Shown piece by piece: positions 9,288 to 18,087 of a stretch of 64,000 nt of DNA. Under the pieces are notes generated by a model. The model was not told where the DNA came from. It searched no databases and saw only the letters and a program-made list of their open reading frames with translations. The number at the start of each line of letters is the position of its first letter. Positions within the stretch are counted from its first letter, which is position 1. This DNA comes from Nitrospirota bacterium (GTDB lineage Bacteria > Nitrospirota > Nitrospiria > Nitrospirales > UBA8639). Where the stretch lies: assembly GCA_011088105.1 (NCBI GenBank), contig JAALKI010000003.1, positions 57,727-121,726 of the forward strand, read 5' to 3'. Both the position numbers and the translations under genes were made by a program.

Positions 9288-9318
9288 CAGCACATGCACG
9301 TGGCTTGTACATGTGCTG
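9288..9318 (-). terminator. Hairpin downstream of the bS22-like gene
   Basis: CAGCACATG (9288-9296) and CATGTGCTG (9310-9318) are perfectly complementary. Allowing one internal mismatch, the stem extends inward. On the minus strand it lies about 80 bp past the stop of the 31-codon gene and is followed by TTTCTGCG, a weak U tract. A terminator or mRNA-end structure is likely. The remainder of the gap 9097-9400 shows nothing else I can support. Confidence 0.4.
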
Positions 9319-9400
9319 AGAGTAGTCATCACGCATACTTTATGTGTTCCCCTAAGGATGTAGCTATGCATCGCCCTTGTTAAAGAAGCTCGGATGGGAT

Positions 9401-9496
9401 TTAGTTCCGCCGTCTGGCAAATTTCATTCGTCGACGAAGTTTTTTGTGCTTATGTTTGCGCATCTTCTTACGTCTCTTCTTTACAACACTGGCCAT
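9401..9496 (-). CDS. Small basic ribosomal protein, bS22-like (AURKAIP1/COX24 domain)
   Basis: This 31-codon gene encodes MASVVKKRRKKMRKHKHKK, continuing LRRRMKFARRRN. About two thirds of the residues are Lys or Arg. The SVVKKRRKKMRKHKHKKL core matches the bacterial AURKAIP1/COX24-domain peptides, which in mycobacteria are ribosomal protein bS22 and in mitochondria mS38. It should bind rRNA in the small subunit. The start ATG at 9496 follows GAGGAG with 7 nt spacing. Such genes are usually missed because of their size. It is transcribed alone, opposite to tRNA-Leu. Confidence 0.88.
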   Translation of the reverse strand: MASVVKKRRKKMRKHKHKKLRRRMKFARRRN

Positions 9497-9703
9497 GCCA
9501 ACTCCTCTTCTGAATACGGAAGGCGGAAAGTTAAAGGGATCGCGTTCTTACAACCCGGCAAATGGTACAAATGAGGATAGACCACTGACTATCAGGGGTT
9601 AGAAAAACTGTGTGGTTACGTAACATAGCTATAAGAGAAGTGTCAAGAAAATCGAAGGACATCACCCATGGAAACGGTTATGGTCAATGGTCCGGTGATG
9701 GAT

Positions 9704-9732
9704 TTGACCTCGATGGTTGTTCATGCTAGAAA
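9704..9732 (+). promoter_or_regulatory. Candidate promoter for tRNA-Leu
   Basis: TTGACC (9704-9709) and TAGAAA (9727-9732) are spaced by 17 bp, placing initiation about 30 nt before the mature tRNA 5' end. The -35 box matches the consensus at five of six bases and the -10 at four of six. Confidence 0.4.
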
Positions 9733-9768
9733 AGACCTTGAGAATTTATTTATGATGTTATGCCTCAG

Positions 9769-9855
9769 GCCCGGATGGCGGAACTGGCAGACGCGCCAGA
9801 CTCAAAATCTGGTTCTCGCAAGAGAGTGGGAGTTCGACCCTCCCTCCGGGCACCA
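9769..9855 (+). tRNA. tRNA-Leu (anticodon CAA)
   Basis: This is an 87-nt tRNA with the CCA end encoded. The acceptor stem GCCCGGA pairs with TCCGGGC, followed by ACCA. The anticodon stem CCAGA/TCTGG closes the loop CTCAAAA, giving anticodon CAA for UUG codons. The D arm begins GGCGGAACTGGC. A long variable arm (class II) lies between the anticodon and T arms, as expected for leucine, and the T loop is TTCGACC. Confidence 0.96.
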
Positions 9856-10056
9856 AAAGAAGATGACGCAAGAAATCAAAAGATGCGTGAATAAGCGAAT
9901 GAGAGAATCATGTTTTTCCCATCTCTTGACAGCCTTGGAAGAGATGATTATAGTGACACGCTCATCGTATGTGAGTCTATCAAAGTTACCAAGGATTGTT
10001 TGTCCGTCATTATTCATTTTATGATTATTCACTCACACTTCCAAAGGAGGAGCCAC

Positions 10057-10809
10057 ATGCGGAAGTTAGGGTATTTTGGAGCAGCAATTATTCTTGCAAG
10101 CTCAGTGAGCGTGGCAGTCGCGCAAGAGCGTTCCCCTCAGCATGTCGGGTTTGGTACTGGCGTTGGCGATTCTCAAGGCGTTGGTGACAGGTCTCGAGTT
10201 ATGGATGAAGGTGACATGTTGCGATACCTCTCGGCACCTGAAACCGTGCAGGGAGAAATTGTAGCGATTGATTTTCCTGGAGGAAAGTTGTACATCGATA
10301 TGGGAGGTAGTTCCCACGATGAAAGGCAGACCTTACGGGGCGGCCTGAATCTCCAAACTCTCTATTTTGATGATGACACCAACATGCAGAATGTGAAAAA
10401 TGTTGGTAAAGGTGACTATGTCACGATTCAAGCTGTGCAAGAAACCAACTCAAGGCACAAATTTAGTACTGGCCGAAAGATGGTCAGAACGGTGTACGTA
10501 CTTGAGGGAAGCCAATTGTTAGGAGGCGAAGACAATCCTGATTTTGGTGGTGGGTTAGGGCAACGTCCAGACCCAACGAACTATCGGGGCATTTCCACTC
10601 CTACTGCTGGTTATACCGGGGCCCCTGTGGGTGGTATCATGGAAGGTAGTGTGAATTCAGGCATTACCTCATCCGTCGGAACCTACACTGGTCAGGCACC
10701 TTGCTGGCAATGTGATCCACAACCGGATACTGTCAATACTCGTACCAATAAGAGTGGCAATACCGATTATGGGTCAGGTCGAGATAACTTCCTTAAAGGA
10801 ACACGATAA
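10057..10809 (+). CDS. Exported protein with an OB-like beta domain, glycine-rich C-terminus
   Basis: The true start is ATG 10057, preceded by AAAGGAGGAGCCAC; the open frame continues upstream without meaning. A signal peptide with a cut after VAVAQ is clear. Residues about 60-155 (VQGEIVAIDFPGG, LYFDDDTNM, VGKGDYVTIQAVQE) follow the pattern of small exported OB-like domains such as DUF5666, where a beta barrel carries D-x-D-T-turns. The C-terminal 80 residues are low-complexity Gly/Thr/Ser/Asn with one CWQC pair. The function is unknown; a periplasmic binding or structural role is a guess. A strong terminator follows. Confidence 0.82.
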   Translation: MRKLGYFGAAIILASSVSVAVAQERSPQHVGFGTGVGDSQGVGDRSRVMDEGDMLRYLSAPETVQGEIVAIDFPGGKLYIDMGGSSHDERQTLRGGLNLQTLYFDDDTNMQNVKNVGKGDYVTIQAVQETNSRHKFSTGRKMVRTVYVLEGSQLLGGEDNPDFGGGLGQRPDPTNYRGISTPTAGYTGAPVGGIMEGSVNSGITSSVGTYTGQAPCWQCDPQPDTVNTRTNKSGNTDYGSGRDNFLKGTR

Positions 10810-10837
10810 GCTAGTTCCTTCCTTATTGGTGATACCT

Positions 10838-10876
10838 AAAAGAGCGTGTCGACTAAATGGTCGACACGCTCTTTTT
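10838..10876 (+). terminator. Strong intrinsic terminator
   Basis: AAAAGAGCGTGTCGAC and GTCGACACGCTCTTTT form a near-perfect 15-16 bp stem around the loop TAAATG, followed by TTTTTAT. The A run on the other side would let it work in both directions. It ends the exported-protein transcript just before the TusA-like gene. Confidence 0.9.
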
Positions 10877-10904
10877 ATATGTTCTTGAGGGTATAGTCAG
10901 AAAG

Positions 10905-11174
10905 ATGACAAACACAGAAAACCTGGCCAATGATCATAGGCCTCAAGCTGAGCTTGATCTCAAAGGCGTTATCTGTCCTTATAATTTTGTGAAGACCAAG
11001 CTCAAACTTGAATCAATGCAGGCTGGAGAGATCTTGGCTGTGATTCTAGATGATGGCGACCCAATTCATAACGTGCCGAATAGTATAGAAAACGAAGGTC
11101 ATACCATCCTGTCTCGGGAAAAATGTGGTGAAGGCTATCGAGTGTTTATTCAGAAACGGGTAGATAGGGATTAG
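10905..11174 (+). CDS. TusA/SirA-family sulfur-carrier-like protein
   Basis: This 89-residue protein has the conserved cysteine (C24) in LKGVICPYNFVKTKLKLE and the second-half signature DDGDPIHNVPNSIENEGH. TusA proteins accept persulfide sulfur on this cysteine and relay it. Here the usual CPxP is CPYN. The C-terminal domain of the sulfite reductase fusion at 33551 has the same form (CPMN and AGDPIKNVPMSLRNDGH), so the two domains are paralogues. I chose ATG 10905; the open frame upstream overlaps the terminator. The 3' end overlaps the convergent rsmI by 29 bp. Confidence 0.85.
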   Translation: MTNTENLANDHRPQAELDLKGVICPYNFVKTKLKLESMQAGEILAVILDDGDPIHNVPNSIENEGHTILSREKCGEGYRVFIQKRVDRD

Positions 11175-11874
11175 GTCCTCTTATTTTCTTATTTTTCTTC
11201 TCTATTCTTCCTTCGAGAACAAGTGTTATTTCCCCTTTGAACGTTCGAGTAAGACAGGTTTCTCTTACCTCTGCAACCGTGCCTCGGACAATTTCTTCAT
11301 GGCTTTTGGTCAGTTCACGCATGAGGACAATGCGTCGGTCACGGAATATGTCGTAAATGGCATCCAAGGTCTTTTTTACCCGATGAGGTGTTTCGAAGAG
11401 GATGATCGTTCCTCGTTCATAAGCCAGGTTCTGGAGGAATTGAGTCTTTGCCATGGCTTTTCTTGGAAGAAATCCGTGAAAAGAAAAGGTATCTGTCGGA
11501 AGGCCTGATGCGGAAATGGCTGTCAGGACAGCTGATGGCCCTGGGATGGGAACGACCTGAAGGTTATGGGCTAATGCTTGCGTAAGCAGGTAATAGCCTG
11601 GATCTGAAATGAGCGGGGTGCCTGCGTCGGAAACCAAGGCAATGGAGAATCCTTCTTCCAATCGGTTGAGCAAGATGGGGGTTTTTTGCTCTTTATTGAA
11701 ATCATGATAGCTTGTCAGTGTGGTGCGAACACCATAGTGCGTGCAGAGTTTTTGTGTTCGTCTGGTATCTTCGGCGGCAATAACGGAGACTTCTTGAAGA
11801 ATCCGTAATGCTCGAAAGGTCAAATCTTCCAAATTGCCTATCGGGGTGCTGACGATATAGAGCGTGCCATTCAT
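11146..11874 (-). CDS. rsmI: 16S rRNA (cytidine1402-2'-O)-methyltransferase
   Basis: A SAM-dependent enzyme of the tetrapyrrole-methylase fold that 2'-O-methylates C1402 in the ribosomal P site. Motifs are LYIVSTPIGNLEDLTFRAL, AAEDTRRTQKLC, TSYHDFNK, LVSDAGTPLISDPGY, PIPGPSAVLTAISASGLP, FHGFLPRK, LFETPHRV and ELTKSHEEIVRG. The length is normal. The start at 11874 fits the family N-terminus (MNGTLYIV), with AAGGA about 12 nt upstream; ATG 11904 and GTG 11913 are alternatives. The last 29 bp overlap the 3' end of the TusA-like gene on the other strand. Confidence 0.95.
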   Translation of the reverse strand: MNGTLYIVSTPIGNLEDLTFRALRILQEVSVIAAEDTRRTQKLCTHYGVRTTLTSYHDFNKEQKTPILLNRLEEGFSIALVSDAGTPLISDPGYYLLTQALAHNLQVVPIPGPSAVLTAISASGLPTDTFSFHGFLPRKAMAKTQFLQNLAYERGTIILFETPHRVKKTLDAIYDIFRDRRIVLMRELTKSHEEIVRGTVAEVRETCLTRTFKGEITLVLEGRIEKKNKKIRGPNPYLPVSE

Positions 11875-12036
11875 TGTGTAGGAATTGTCCTTCAAGAGGC
11901 CCATCCTAATCACATCTCATGACGAAAGTCTATGTGGGCGACGTTATCTCTAGAGGAATTTGTCCATAATAACTCATTTTGTGATGTTCATAATCAACTG
12001 GTATGCAAGGTGTATGAAGTATGGAGAGGAAAGACC

Positions 12037-12816
12037 ATGTTGAATGAGAAAGTCGGGATTGTGACCGGTGGAAGTGTGGGTATTGGTCGTGGTGTTGCCG
12101 AAGCGCTCTGTCGTCAGGGGGCACGTGTGGCAATTTGTGGCCGTCGACGAGATTTTCTTGATCAGACTGCTCAGCAGTTGGAAAAAATTGGCTATCAGAT
12201 CTTGGCCATTCCTGCGGATGTGACTATCCGAGGTGATGTCGAGCATGTGGTGTCTACCGTTGTCAAAAAGTGGGGCAAAGTTGACATCTTAGTGAATAAT
12301 GCGGGTGTCTCAGGGCGTACACCTATTGATCATCCTGATGATACCCGTTGGCTTGATATCCTCCAAGTGAATCTAACGGGGGCGTATCTTTGTACGAAGC
12401 TGGTGCTGCCTCATATGGTTGGACCGAATTATGGCCGTGTTATTAATATGTCCTCGGTATTGGGCCGTTTTGGAGTGCCAGGATATTCTGCCTATTGTAC
12501 CGCTAAACATGGGATTTTAGGGTTTACGAAGGCTATTGCTCTTGAAGTCGCTAGTCGAGGGATTACGGTGAATGCGATTTGTCCCACCTGGGTGGATACG
12601 GCTATGGCTCGCCAAGGTATTGAGGAAACAGCTGCTGTTATAGGTGTATCCGCACAAGAATTCCGAACGCAGGCTCTTGCCGCTGTTCCGATACAACGTA
12701 TGGCAGAAGTTTCTGAAGTTGCCGCTTTGGCTTTATTCCTTTGTTCATCCGATGCTGCGGCCATGATGGGACAGGCGATGAATGTCTGTGGGGGATCCAC
12801 GGCGGGGTCTGCATAA
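12037..12816 (+). CDS. Short-chain dehydrogenase/reductase (SDR)
   Basis: This classical SDR of 259 residues has the cofactor motif TGGSVGIGRGVA, NNAG in ILVNNAGVSG, the catalytic serine in INMSSVLGRF and tyrosine-lysine in YSAYCTAKHG. The basic residues after the second strand (CGRRRD) suggest NADPH preference. The overall pattern resembles 3-oxoacyl-ACP reductase and 3-hydroxybutyrate dehydrogenase types; the substrate is not assignable. ATG 12037 has GGAGAGGA upstream. It precedes the ccsA-heme block by 148 bp and may be transcribed separately. Confidence 0.85.
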   Translation: MLNEKVGIVTGGSVGIGRGVAEALCRQGARVAICGRRRDFLDQTAQQLEKIGYQILAIPADVTIRGDVEHVVSTVVKKWGKVDILVNNAGVSGRTPIDHPDDTRWLDILQVNLTGAYLCTKLVLPHMVGPNYGRVINMSSVLGRFGVPGYSAYCTAKHGILGFTKAIALEVASRGITVNAICPTWVDTAMARQGIEETAAVIGVSAQEFRTQALAAVPIQRMAEVSEVAALALFLCSSDAAAMMGQAMNVCGGSTAGSA

Positions 12817-12964
12817 TTCCAGTGTCTTGTTTTCCCTTCTCTTCGCATGGGTTTGGCTGTACGCGTCTGACTGGCTGCATTTTCTTGACCTCTATTTGAC
12901 CCAGGACTATACTTCCTCTCGATAGAATAAGGACAAAACCCTGAATGTTTAGGAATCCTCAAGG

Positions 12965-13774
12965 ATGACGGTTCTCTTTTTTCGGTTCACATTAGTGCTG
13001 TATTTCACCGGAATTCTTTTATCCTTAGGGTATTTACTCCGTCGATCCGAGATTCTTTCCAAGTCCGCTCTGGCTGTCGCAGGCTTGGGGTTCCTCTGTC
13101 ATTCTTTTGCACTGGCAGCGCAGATCTTGGGAAGTGACCATGTGCCCCTGGTGAGTTTCCACAAAGCCATGTCATTTTTTTCCTGGTCTCTGGTGTTGGT
13201 CTTTCTGGTGGTCGCCACAAGGCAAGGGCTTCATATCCTTGGAACATTTATTCTGCCATTGGCGTTTCTTGCCCTTGTCTCTGCGGCGGTCTTTCCGGTA
13301 GAGCGGGAGAGTCTTCACCCATTTTTCCAAACAGTCTGGGTGCATGTCACACTCAGCATGTTGGGGACTGTTGGGTTTGCTGTCGCGTTTGTTGCTGGCA
13401 TTATGTATCTCATGCAAGAACGCTTATTAAAGTCTAAACAGTTTAATGTACTCACGTTTAAATTGCCGCCTTTGGATTTTCTGGATACATTAAATCAACG
13501 GTCTATTTTACTTGGGTTTCCTTTTCTTACATTGGGGATTCTCACAGGAGCCTTGTCAGCGCAACTGACGGCAGGGTCCTATCTGAGTTGGAATCCTGAG
13601 CAAACCTGGGCTGTGGTGACGTGGTTCTTTTACCTGATTGTATTATTAGGGCGCTTGACAGTGGGGTGGCGAGCCAAAAAAGCTGCATATCTCACAATTG
13701 TGGGTTTTGCCGGCGTGGTGCTTATTTTCCTCGGGGTCGTCCTAAAGGGAGGCGGGTTGTCGACAAGCTTATGA
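12965..13774 (+). CDS. CcsA/HemX-type cytochrome c assembly membrane protein
   Basis: This 269-residue integral membrane protein has about eight hydrophobic helices. Near residues 225-240 it has SWNPEQTWAVVTWFFY, the conserved W-x-P-E-x-W...TW segment of the CcsA/HemX family (cytochrome c assembly domain). HemX-like members sit beside hemA and affect glutamyl-tRNA reductase levels, while CcsA members handle heme for c-type cytochromes. Here the stop overlaps the hemA start (ATGA at 13771), so the two are translationally coupled. It fits an organism rich in cytochromes c, but HemX and CcsA roles cannot be separated from sequence alone. Confidence 0.85.
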   Translation: MTVLFFRFTLVLYFTGILLSLGYLLRRSEILSKSALAVAGLGFLCHSFALAAQILGSDHVPLVSFHKAMSFFSWSLVLVFLVVATRQGLHILGTFILPLAFLALVSAAVFPVERESLHPFFQTVWVHVTLSMLGTVGFAVAFVAGIMYLMQERLLKSKQFNVLTFKLPPLDFLDTLNQRSILLGFPFLTLGILTGALSAQLTAGSYLSWNPEQTWAVVTWFFYLIVLLGRLTVGWRAKKAAYLTIVGFAGVVLIFLGVVLKGGGLSTSL

Positions 13775-15117
13775 ATACGGTCGTTGTTGGACTCAGCCAT
13801 AAGACTGCCCCCGTTGAGCTACGTGAGTTACTGGTCGTTCCCGATAGCCGATTGGGGGAAGCACTTCGTCGGTTGGTGAGTTATCCAGGTGTGAAAGAAG
13901 GCATGTTACTGCAAACCTGTAATCGGGTTGAGGTCTATGCCGTTGTGGATCAGGTTGGAACAGGCTATGCGTCGGTTCAGGATTTTTTTGTTGAGACCCA
14001 TTTAGCTCTCTCTGCCGAACGCCTTCTGCCTCATCTCTATTGGAGTGCGGGGGATCGTGCAATTAGTCACCTTTTTCGAGTCTCATCAAGTTTGGATTCG
14101 ATGGTGATTGGCGAACCACAGATTCTTGGTCAGGTGAAAGATGCCTTTGAGGCGGCCTTAACGCATAATACAACAGGTGTCATCCTAAATAAGCTGGTCA
14201 AAAAAGCTCTTTCTGTTGCGAAACGAGTCAGGACTGAAAGCCGGATTGCTGAAAACGCTGTGTCTGTCAGTTACGCCGCTGTGGAGTTGGCGAAGAAAGT
14301 TTTTTCTGATTTATCGGCCAAAACTGTATTATTGGTTGGGGCTGGCGAAATGGCAAAATTGGCGGCGCAACATCTCATCAATCATGGTGTTCGCCAGGTG
14401 TTGATCACGACTCGGGATAGTCGGCGGTCACAGATTATGGCCCAACGATTTCAAGGAACTTCTATCCCGTTTGAGAGTTTCCGTGGAGAATTGGGGAGAG
14501 CCGATATTTTGTTATGTTCGACCGGAGCTTCTCATTATTTGATCGGGCAAAATGATGTCCAGCTTGCGGTTCACAAGCGAATGAACCGGCCCATTTTTTT
14601 AATTGACGTGTCTGTTCCTCGGAACATCGATCCTTCCGTCAAAGATGTGGATAATGCGTTTCTCTTTGATATCGATGATCTGGAAATGCATATTGAGCAA
14701 AACAAAGAAGAGCGAAAACGTGAAGCTGAAAAAGCCGAAGCCATTGTGAAGGAAGAAGTTGGAGTCATGTTGGGATGGCTCAAATCGCTTGAGGTAACAC
14801 CTACAATTGTCGCCTTACGCAAGCGGGCCGATAAAATCATAGAAGATGAACTCCACAAAGCCTTAAGTCGATTAGGGGATCTCTCTCCTGAGAAACGTAG
14901 TGCGGTCGAAGGAATGGCTTCCGCCATTGTCAATAAACTGTTACATGGGTCTTTTGTGACGTTGAAGGAAACAGCGCAATCGGCGAATGGATCGATGTAT
15001 ATTGAAGCGGTCCAACGATTTTATGATTTAGAATCCTCTCAATCCTTGAATGGAACGGATTCCGTTGAGGCAGCGGAGTTAGATCGAGCCGACCACCACA
15101 CTGAGACTGGGAAATGA
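13771..15117 (+). CDS. hemA: Glutamyl-tRNA reductase
   Basis: This enzyme makes glutamate-1-semialdehyde from glutamyl-tRNA using NADPH, the first step of C5-pathway heme synthesis. Motifs are GLSHKTAPVELREL, LLQTCNRVEVYAV (catalytic cysteine), LDSMVIGEPQILGQVK, VSVSYAAVELA, VGAGEMAKLAAQHL (NADPH site) and FLIDVSVPRNIDPSV. A C-terminal dimerisation helix rich in Glu/Lys follows. The length of 448 residues is normal. The start is the ATG in the ATGA overlap with the upstream membrane protein. Confidence 0.97.
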   Translation: MNTVVVGLSHKTAPVELRELLVVPDSRLGEALRRLVSYPGVKEGMLLQTCNRVEVYAVVDQVGTGYASVQDFFVETHLALSAERLLPHLYWSAGDRAISHLFRVSSSLDSMVIGEPQILGQVKDAFEAALTHNTTGVILNKLVKKALSVAKRVRTESRIAENAVSVSYAAVELAKKVFSDLSAKTVLLVGAGEMAKLAAQHLINHGVRQVLITTRDSRRSQIMAQRFQGTSIPFESFRGELGRADILLCSTGASHYLIGQNDVQLAVHKRMNRPIFLIDVSVPRNIDPSVKDVDNAFLFDIDDLEMHIEQNKEERKREAEKAEAIVKEEVGVMLGWLKSLEVTPTIVALRKRADKIIEDELHKALSRLGDLSPEKRSAVEGMASAIVNKLLHGSFVTLKETAQSANGSMYIEAVQRFYDLESSQSLNGTDSVEAAELDRADHHTETGK

Positions 15118-15186
15118 CCTGGGATCAGTCCACATTCACTCGCCACTTTGTCTGTATCCGCGCATGAATGATCGTAAAGATTAAGT

Positions 15187-16137
15187 ATGGAAACACGTGA
15201 GAAACATCGGGCTTCTTTAGTGATTGGTACGCGTGGCAGTCGTCTGGCGTTGTGGCAAGCTGAATGGGTTCAACGTTGTCTCCAGAAATTGGCTCCCGAT
15301 CTCTCTATTACGTTGCAGCGTATTCAAACGAGTGGCGATAAGATCGTGGATGTCCCCTTGGCCAAAATTGGCGGAAAGGGGTTGTTTGTCAAAGAAATCG
15401 AAGAAGCGCTTTTGGCTGGGGACATTGATTTAGCCGTTCATAGCATGAAAGATGTTCCGTCTGTTTTGCCAGATGGGCTGGCTATTCTTTGTGTGCCTGA
15501 GCGTGAGGATCCACGAGATGCGCTGATCAGCCGTACTGGTCAGGGTGTGGAGCATTTGGCACCCCATGCCAACATTGGGACCAGTAGTTTGCGTCGGCAA
15601 GCGCAGTTGCTTTATCACCGGAGTGACTTTCAGATTCATATGTTGCGTGGAAACTTGGACACCAGGTTGAAGAAACTGCACGATGGACAGTTTGACGCGA
15701 TTGTGTTAGCTGCTGCTGGGCTTCATCGTTTAGGGTGGCGTGAGCAGATCACGGAATATTTGTCACCGACGATGAGCCTACCTGCCATTGGGCAAGGGGC
15801 ATTGGGTCTTGAAGGACGGCAAGACGATATTTTCGTCACCAATTTGCTTGCTCAACTAGAACATCCTCCAACGAGAATGGTTGTGGATGCGGAACGGGCG
15901 TTCTTGACACGGTTAGAAGGTGGTTGTCAGGTTCCGATAGGGGGGCATGCCGTCTATCGTGATAACCAGCTGTGTCTCGATGGACTCGTGGCGAGCATTG
16001 ATGGAAAGCAGATGATCAGAGATACACTCTCCGGTCCTCTCACTCAAGCTGAGCAGTTGGGAATGCAATTGGCTGAGCAATTGCTTGATAGAGGTGGTCG
16101 GACAATTTTGAGTGAAGTGTATGGGCATTCTGTGTAG
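15187..16137 (+). CDS. hemC: Porphobilinogen deaminase (hydroxymethylbilane synthase)
   Basis: The enzyme polymerises four porphobilinogens to hydroxymethylbilane. Motifs are IGTRGSRLALWQAEWV, GGKGLFVKEIEEALL, DLAVHSMKDVP, GTSSLRRQAQLL, LRGNLDTRLKKL and RAFLTRLEGGCQVPIGG, the last holding the cysteine that binds the dipyrromethane cofactor. The length is normal at 316. It begins 69 nt after hemA, and its 3' end overlaps the cobA-hemD fusion. Confidence 0.97.
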   Translation: METREKHRASLVIGTRGSRLALWQAEWVQRCLQKLAPDLSITLQRIQTSGDKIVDVPLAKIGGKGLFVKEIEEALLAGDIDLAVHSMKDVPSVLPDGLAILCVPEREDPRDALISRTGQGVEHLAPHANIGTSSLRRQAQLLYHRSDFQIHMLRGNLDTRLKKLHDGQFDAIVLAAAGLHRLGWREQITEYLSPTMSLPAIGQGALGLEGRQDDIFVTNLLAQLEHPPTRMVVDAERAFLTRLEGGCQVPIGGHAVYRDNQLCLDGLVASIDGKQMIRDTLSGPLTQAEQLGMQLAEQLLDRGGRTILSEVYGHSV

Positions 16138-17662
16138 TGGCCAAACAGGGAAAGTTTACTTAGTTGGTGCAGGTCCGGGTGACCCTGGCTTGCTCACCCT
16201 TCGAGGAAAAATCTGTCTTGAACAAGCTGATGTTGTGTTATATGACAATTTGGCCAATCCTGTTCTTTTACGGTATGCTCCGCCCCATGCAGAGCTCATT
16301 TATGTAGGACGATGTGGGCGTGGTCAGTATCGAGCACAAGAGGAAGTCAATCAGCTTATTTTGAAAAAGGCTCAAGCTGGGCATTGTGTTGTCCGACTAA
16401 AAGGGGGGGATCCGTTTGTTTTTGGAAGGGGAGGCGAAGAAGCTGAAGTGATTGCTAGCGCGGGAGTGTCCTTTGAAGTCGTTCCAGGCGTGACGTCAGC
16501 CGTTGCTGTTCCAGCCTATGCGGGAATTCCTGTGACGCATCGTACGTTGGCCTCCACGGTGGCATTTATCACTGGTCATGAAGATCCCATAAAAGAGGAA
16601 TCCGTTCTGGAGTGGCCACGCTTTGCTTCAGCCGATGGCACGCTGGTGTTTTTAATGGGCATGAAAAATCTTCCCTACATCGTGGAGCAGTTACTCCAAG
16701 AAGGGAAACGGGTGGATACGCCAGTTGCGCTCATTCGGTGGGGAACCTATGCTTGTCAAAAAACAGTGATTGGGACACTCGAAACCATTGTCCAGAAGGC
16801 CACGACAGAGAAAATGGGACCTCCAACCATTGTGGTTGTAGGAAATGTCGTACAGCTTCGAGGCCGGTTGAATTGGTTTGAGACTCGCCCACTGTTTGGT
16901 AAGCGAATTGTCGTCACTCGGGCACGGAATCAAGCGGCTGCGCTGTCGCTCTTGTTGGAGCAGTTTGGTGGAGAGCCAGTCGAATGTCCGACAATTGAGA
17001 TTGTTCCACCACTGAGTTGGGACGCCGTTGATACAGCGATCGCCTGCGTACAAGATTATCAGTGGCTTGTGTTCACGAGTGTCAATGGGGTGCAAGGGTT
17101 TATGACTCGGCTTCGGGTGTTAGGATACGATAGCCGTGTGTTGCACGGGTTGCGAGTTTGTTGCATTGGACCACGGACGGCTCAAGAGCTTGAACAATTT
17201 GGGATTCAAGCCGATCTGATCCCTGCTGTATATCAGGCAGAAGGGGTCATTGATGCCATGAAAGCGGCTGGAGTGGCAAGCCAGCATGTGCTGATCCCAC
17301 GAGCTGAGCAAGCGAGGGAAATTCTTCCAGACGAACTGACCGCGCTGGGTGCTCAAGTGAACGTCGTGACGGTGTACCAAACCATTCCTGCGCAAGCCGA
17401 AGTCGAACAGCTCAAAACACAACTCTCTAAAGGCGAAATCCACATTCTCACCTTTGCCAGTTCATCGACGGTTCGGAATTTTTGCTGTCTCTTTGAGGAT
17501 GTTAAAGAGCTCAGGCAATTGACTCAGGGGGTAACCATCGCCTGTATCGGGCCGATTACAGCAAAGACGGTGAAAGAATGTGGGTTGCACGTTGATGTTA
17601 TCGCGAAGGAAAATACTATTCCATCTCTGGTCGAAACATTGGTACAGCATGTCAAACAGTAA
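16121..17662 (+). CDS. cobA-hemD: Fused uroporphyrinogen-III C-methyltransferase and uroporphyrinogen-III synthase
   Basis: The N-terminal half (to about residue 245) is [59 protein letters not shown] and [10 protein letters not shown]. The C-terminal half from about residue 255 is HemD-like: [42 protein letters not shown] and [13 protein letters not shown]. The protein therefore closes hydroxymethylbilane to uroporphyrinogen III and methylates part of it to precorrin-2 for siroheme. Siroheme is needed by the sulfite reductase at 33551. ATG 16121 overlaps hemC by 17 nt; GTG 16112 is an alternative. Confidence 0.95.
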   Translation: MGILCSGQTGKVYLVGAGPGDPGLLTLRGKICLEQADVVLYDNLANPVLLRYAPPHAELIYVGRCGRGQYRAQEEVNQLILKKAQAGHCVVRLKGGDPFVFGRGGEEAEVIASAGVSFEVVPGVTSAVAVPAYAGIPVTHRTLASTVAFITGHEDPIKEESVLEWPRFASADGTLVFLMGMKNLPYIVEQLLQEGKRVDTPVALIRWGTYACQKTVIGTLETIVQKATTEKMGPPTIVVVGNVVQLRGRLNWFETRPLFGKRIVVTRARNQAAALSLLLEQFGGEPVECPTIEIVPPLSWDAVDTAIACVQDYQWLVFTSVNGVQGFMTRLRVLGYDSRVLHGLRVCCIGPRTAQELEQFGIQADLIPAVYQAEGVIDAMKAAGVASQHVLIPRAEQAREILPDELTALGAQVNVVTVYQTIPAQAEVEQLKTQLSKGEIHILTFASSSTVRNFCCLFEDVKELRQLTQGVTIACIGPITAKTVKECGLHVDVIAKENTIPSLVETLVQHVKQ

Positions 17663-17686
17663 TTGTCGACAGAAAGGAAAAGGCTC

Positions 17687-18079
17687 ATGGTTCCTGTAAA
17701 ATCGTTTATGGTCTCAGCTGAAAAGTTTGTTAATGTTGATCGTGACATGACTGTACGCCAAGCTGCCGAATTAATGCGTGACAAGGGCATTGGGAGTGTC
17801 TTTGTCACTCGTGATGGGGTTGTGATTGGAATTTTGACCGATACCGATTTAGTCCGGCGTGTGGTGGCTGATGGGGCAGATGCGTCAAAGATTTCCGTCG
17901 AACTTGCGATGTCCGCACCAATTATTATGATTGATGAAAATAAAACATTGTTGGATGCGAATGATCTGATGGCCCGAGAACATGTTCGCCATCTCGGGGT
18001 CTCGAAAGACGGAAAGCTCGTTGGGATGATTTCAGTTCGAGATTTAGTTGTCTTTCTCACGAATTTACCTCGGAAATAA
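17687..18079 (+). CDS. CBS-domain pair protein
   Basis: This 130-residue protein consists of two CBS motifs and little else. The first is [20 protein letters not shown] with [14 protein letters not shown]; the second is [15 protein letters not shown] with [14 protein letters not shown]. Free-standing CBS pairs bind adenine nucleotides or SAM and act as energy or ligand sensors. It lies between cobA-hemD and hemB with gaps of 24 and 8 nt, so it is probably co-transcribed with the heme genes. Whether it regulates that pathway is a guess. ATG 17687 follows AAAGGAAAAGG; an in-frame TTG at 17663 is less likely. Confidence 0.88.
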   Translation: MVPVKSFMVSAEKFVNVDRDMTVRQAAELMRDKGIGSVFVTRDGVVIGILTDTDLVRRVVADGADASKISVELAMSAPIIMIDENKTLLDANDLMAREHVRHLGVSKDGKLVGMISVRDLVVFLTNLPRK

Positions 18080-18087
18080 AGCCAGTT

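Noticed and set aside
9668..10024. Open frame of 118 codons spanning tRNA-Leu
   Set aside because: It reads straight through the tRNA gene and lacks any protein family pattern.
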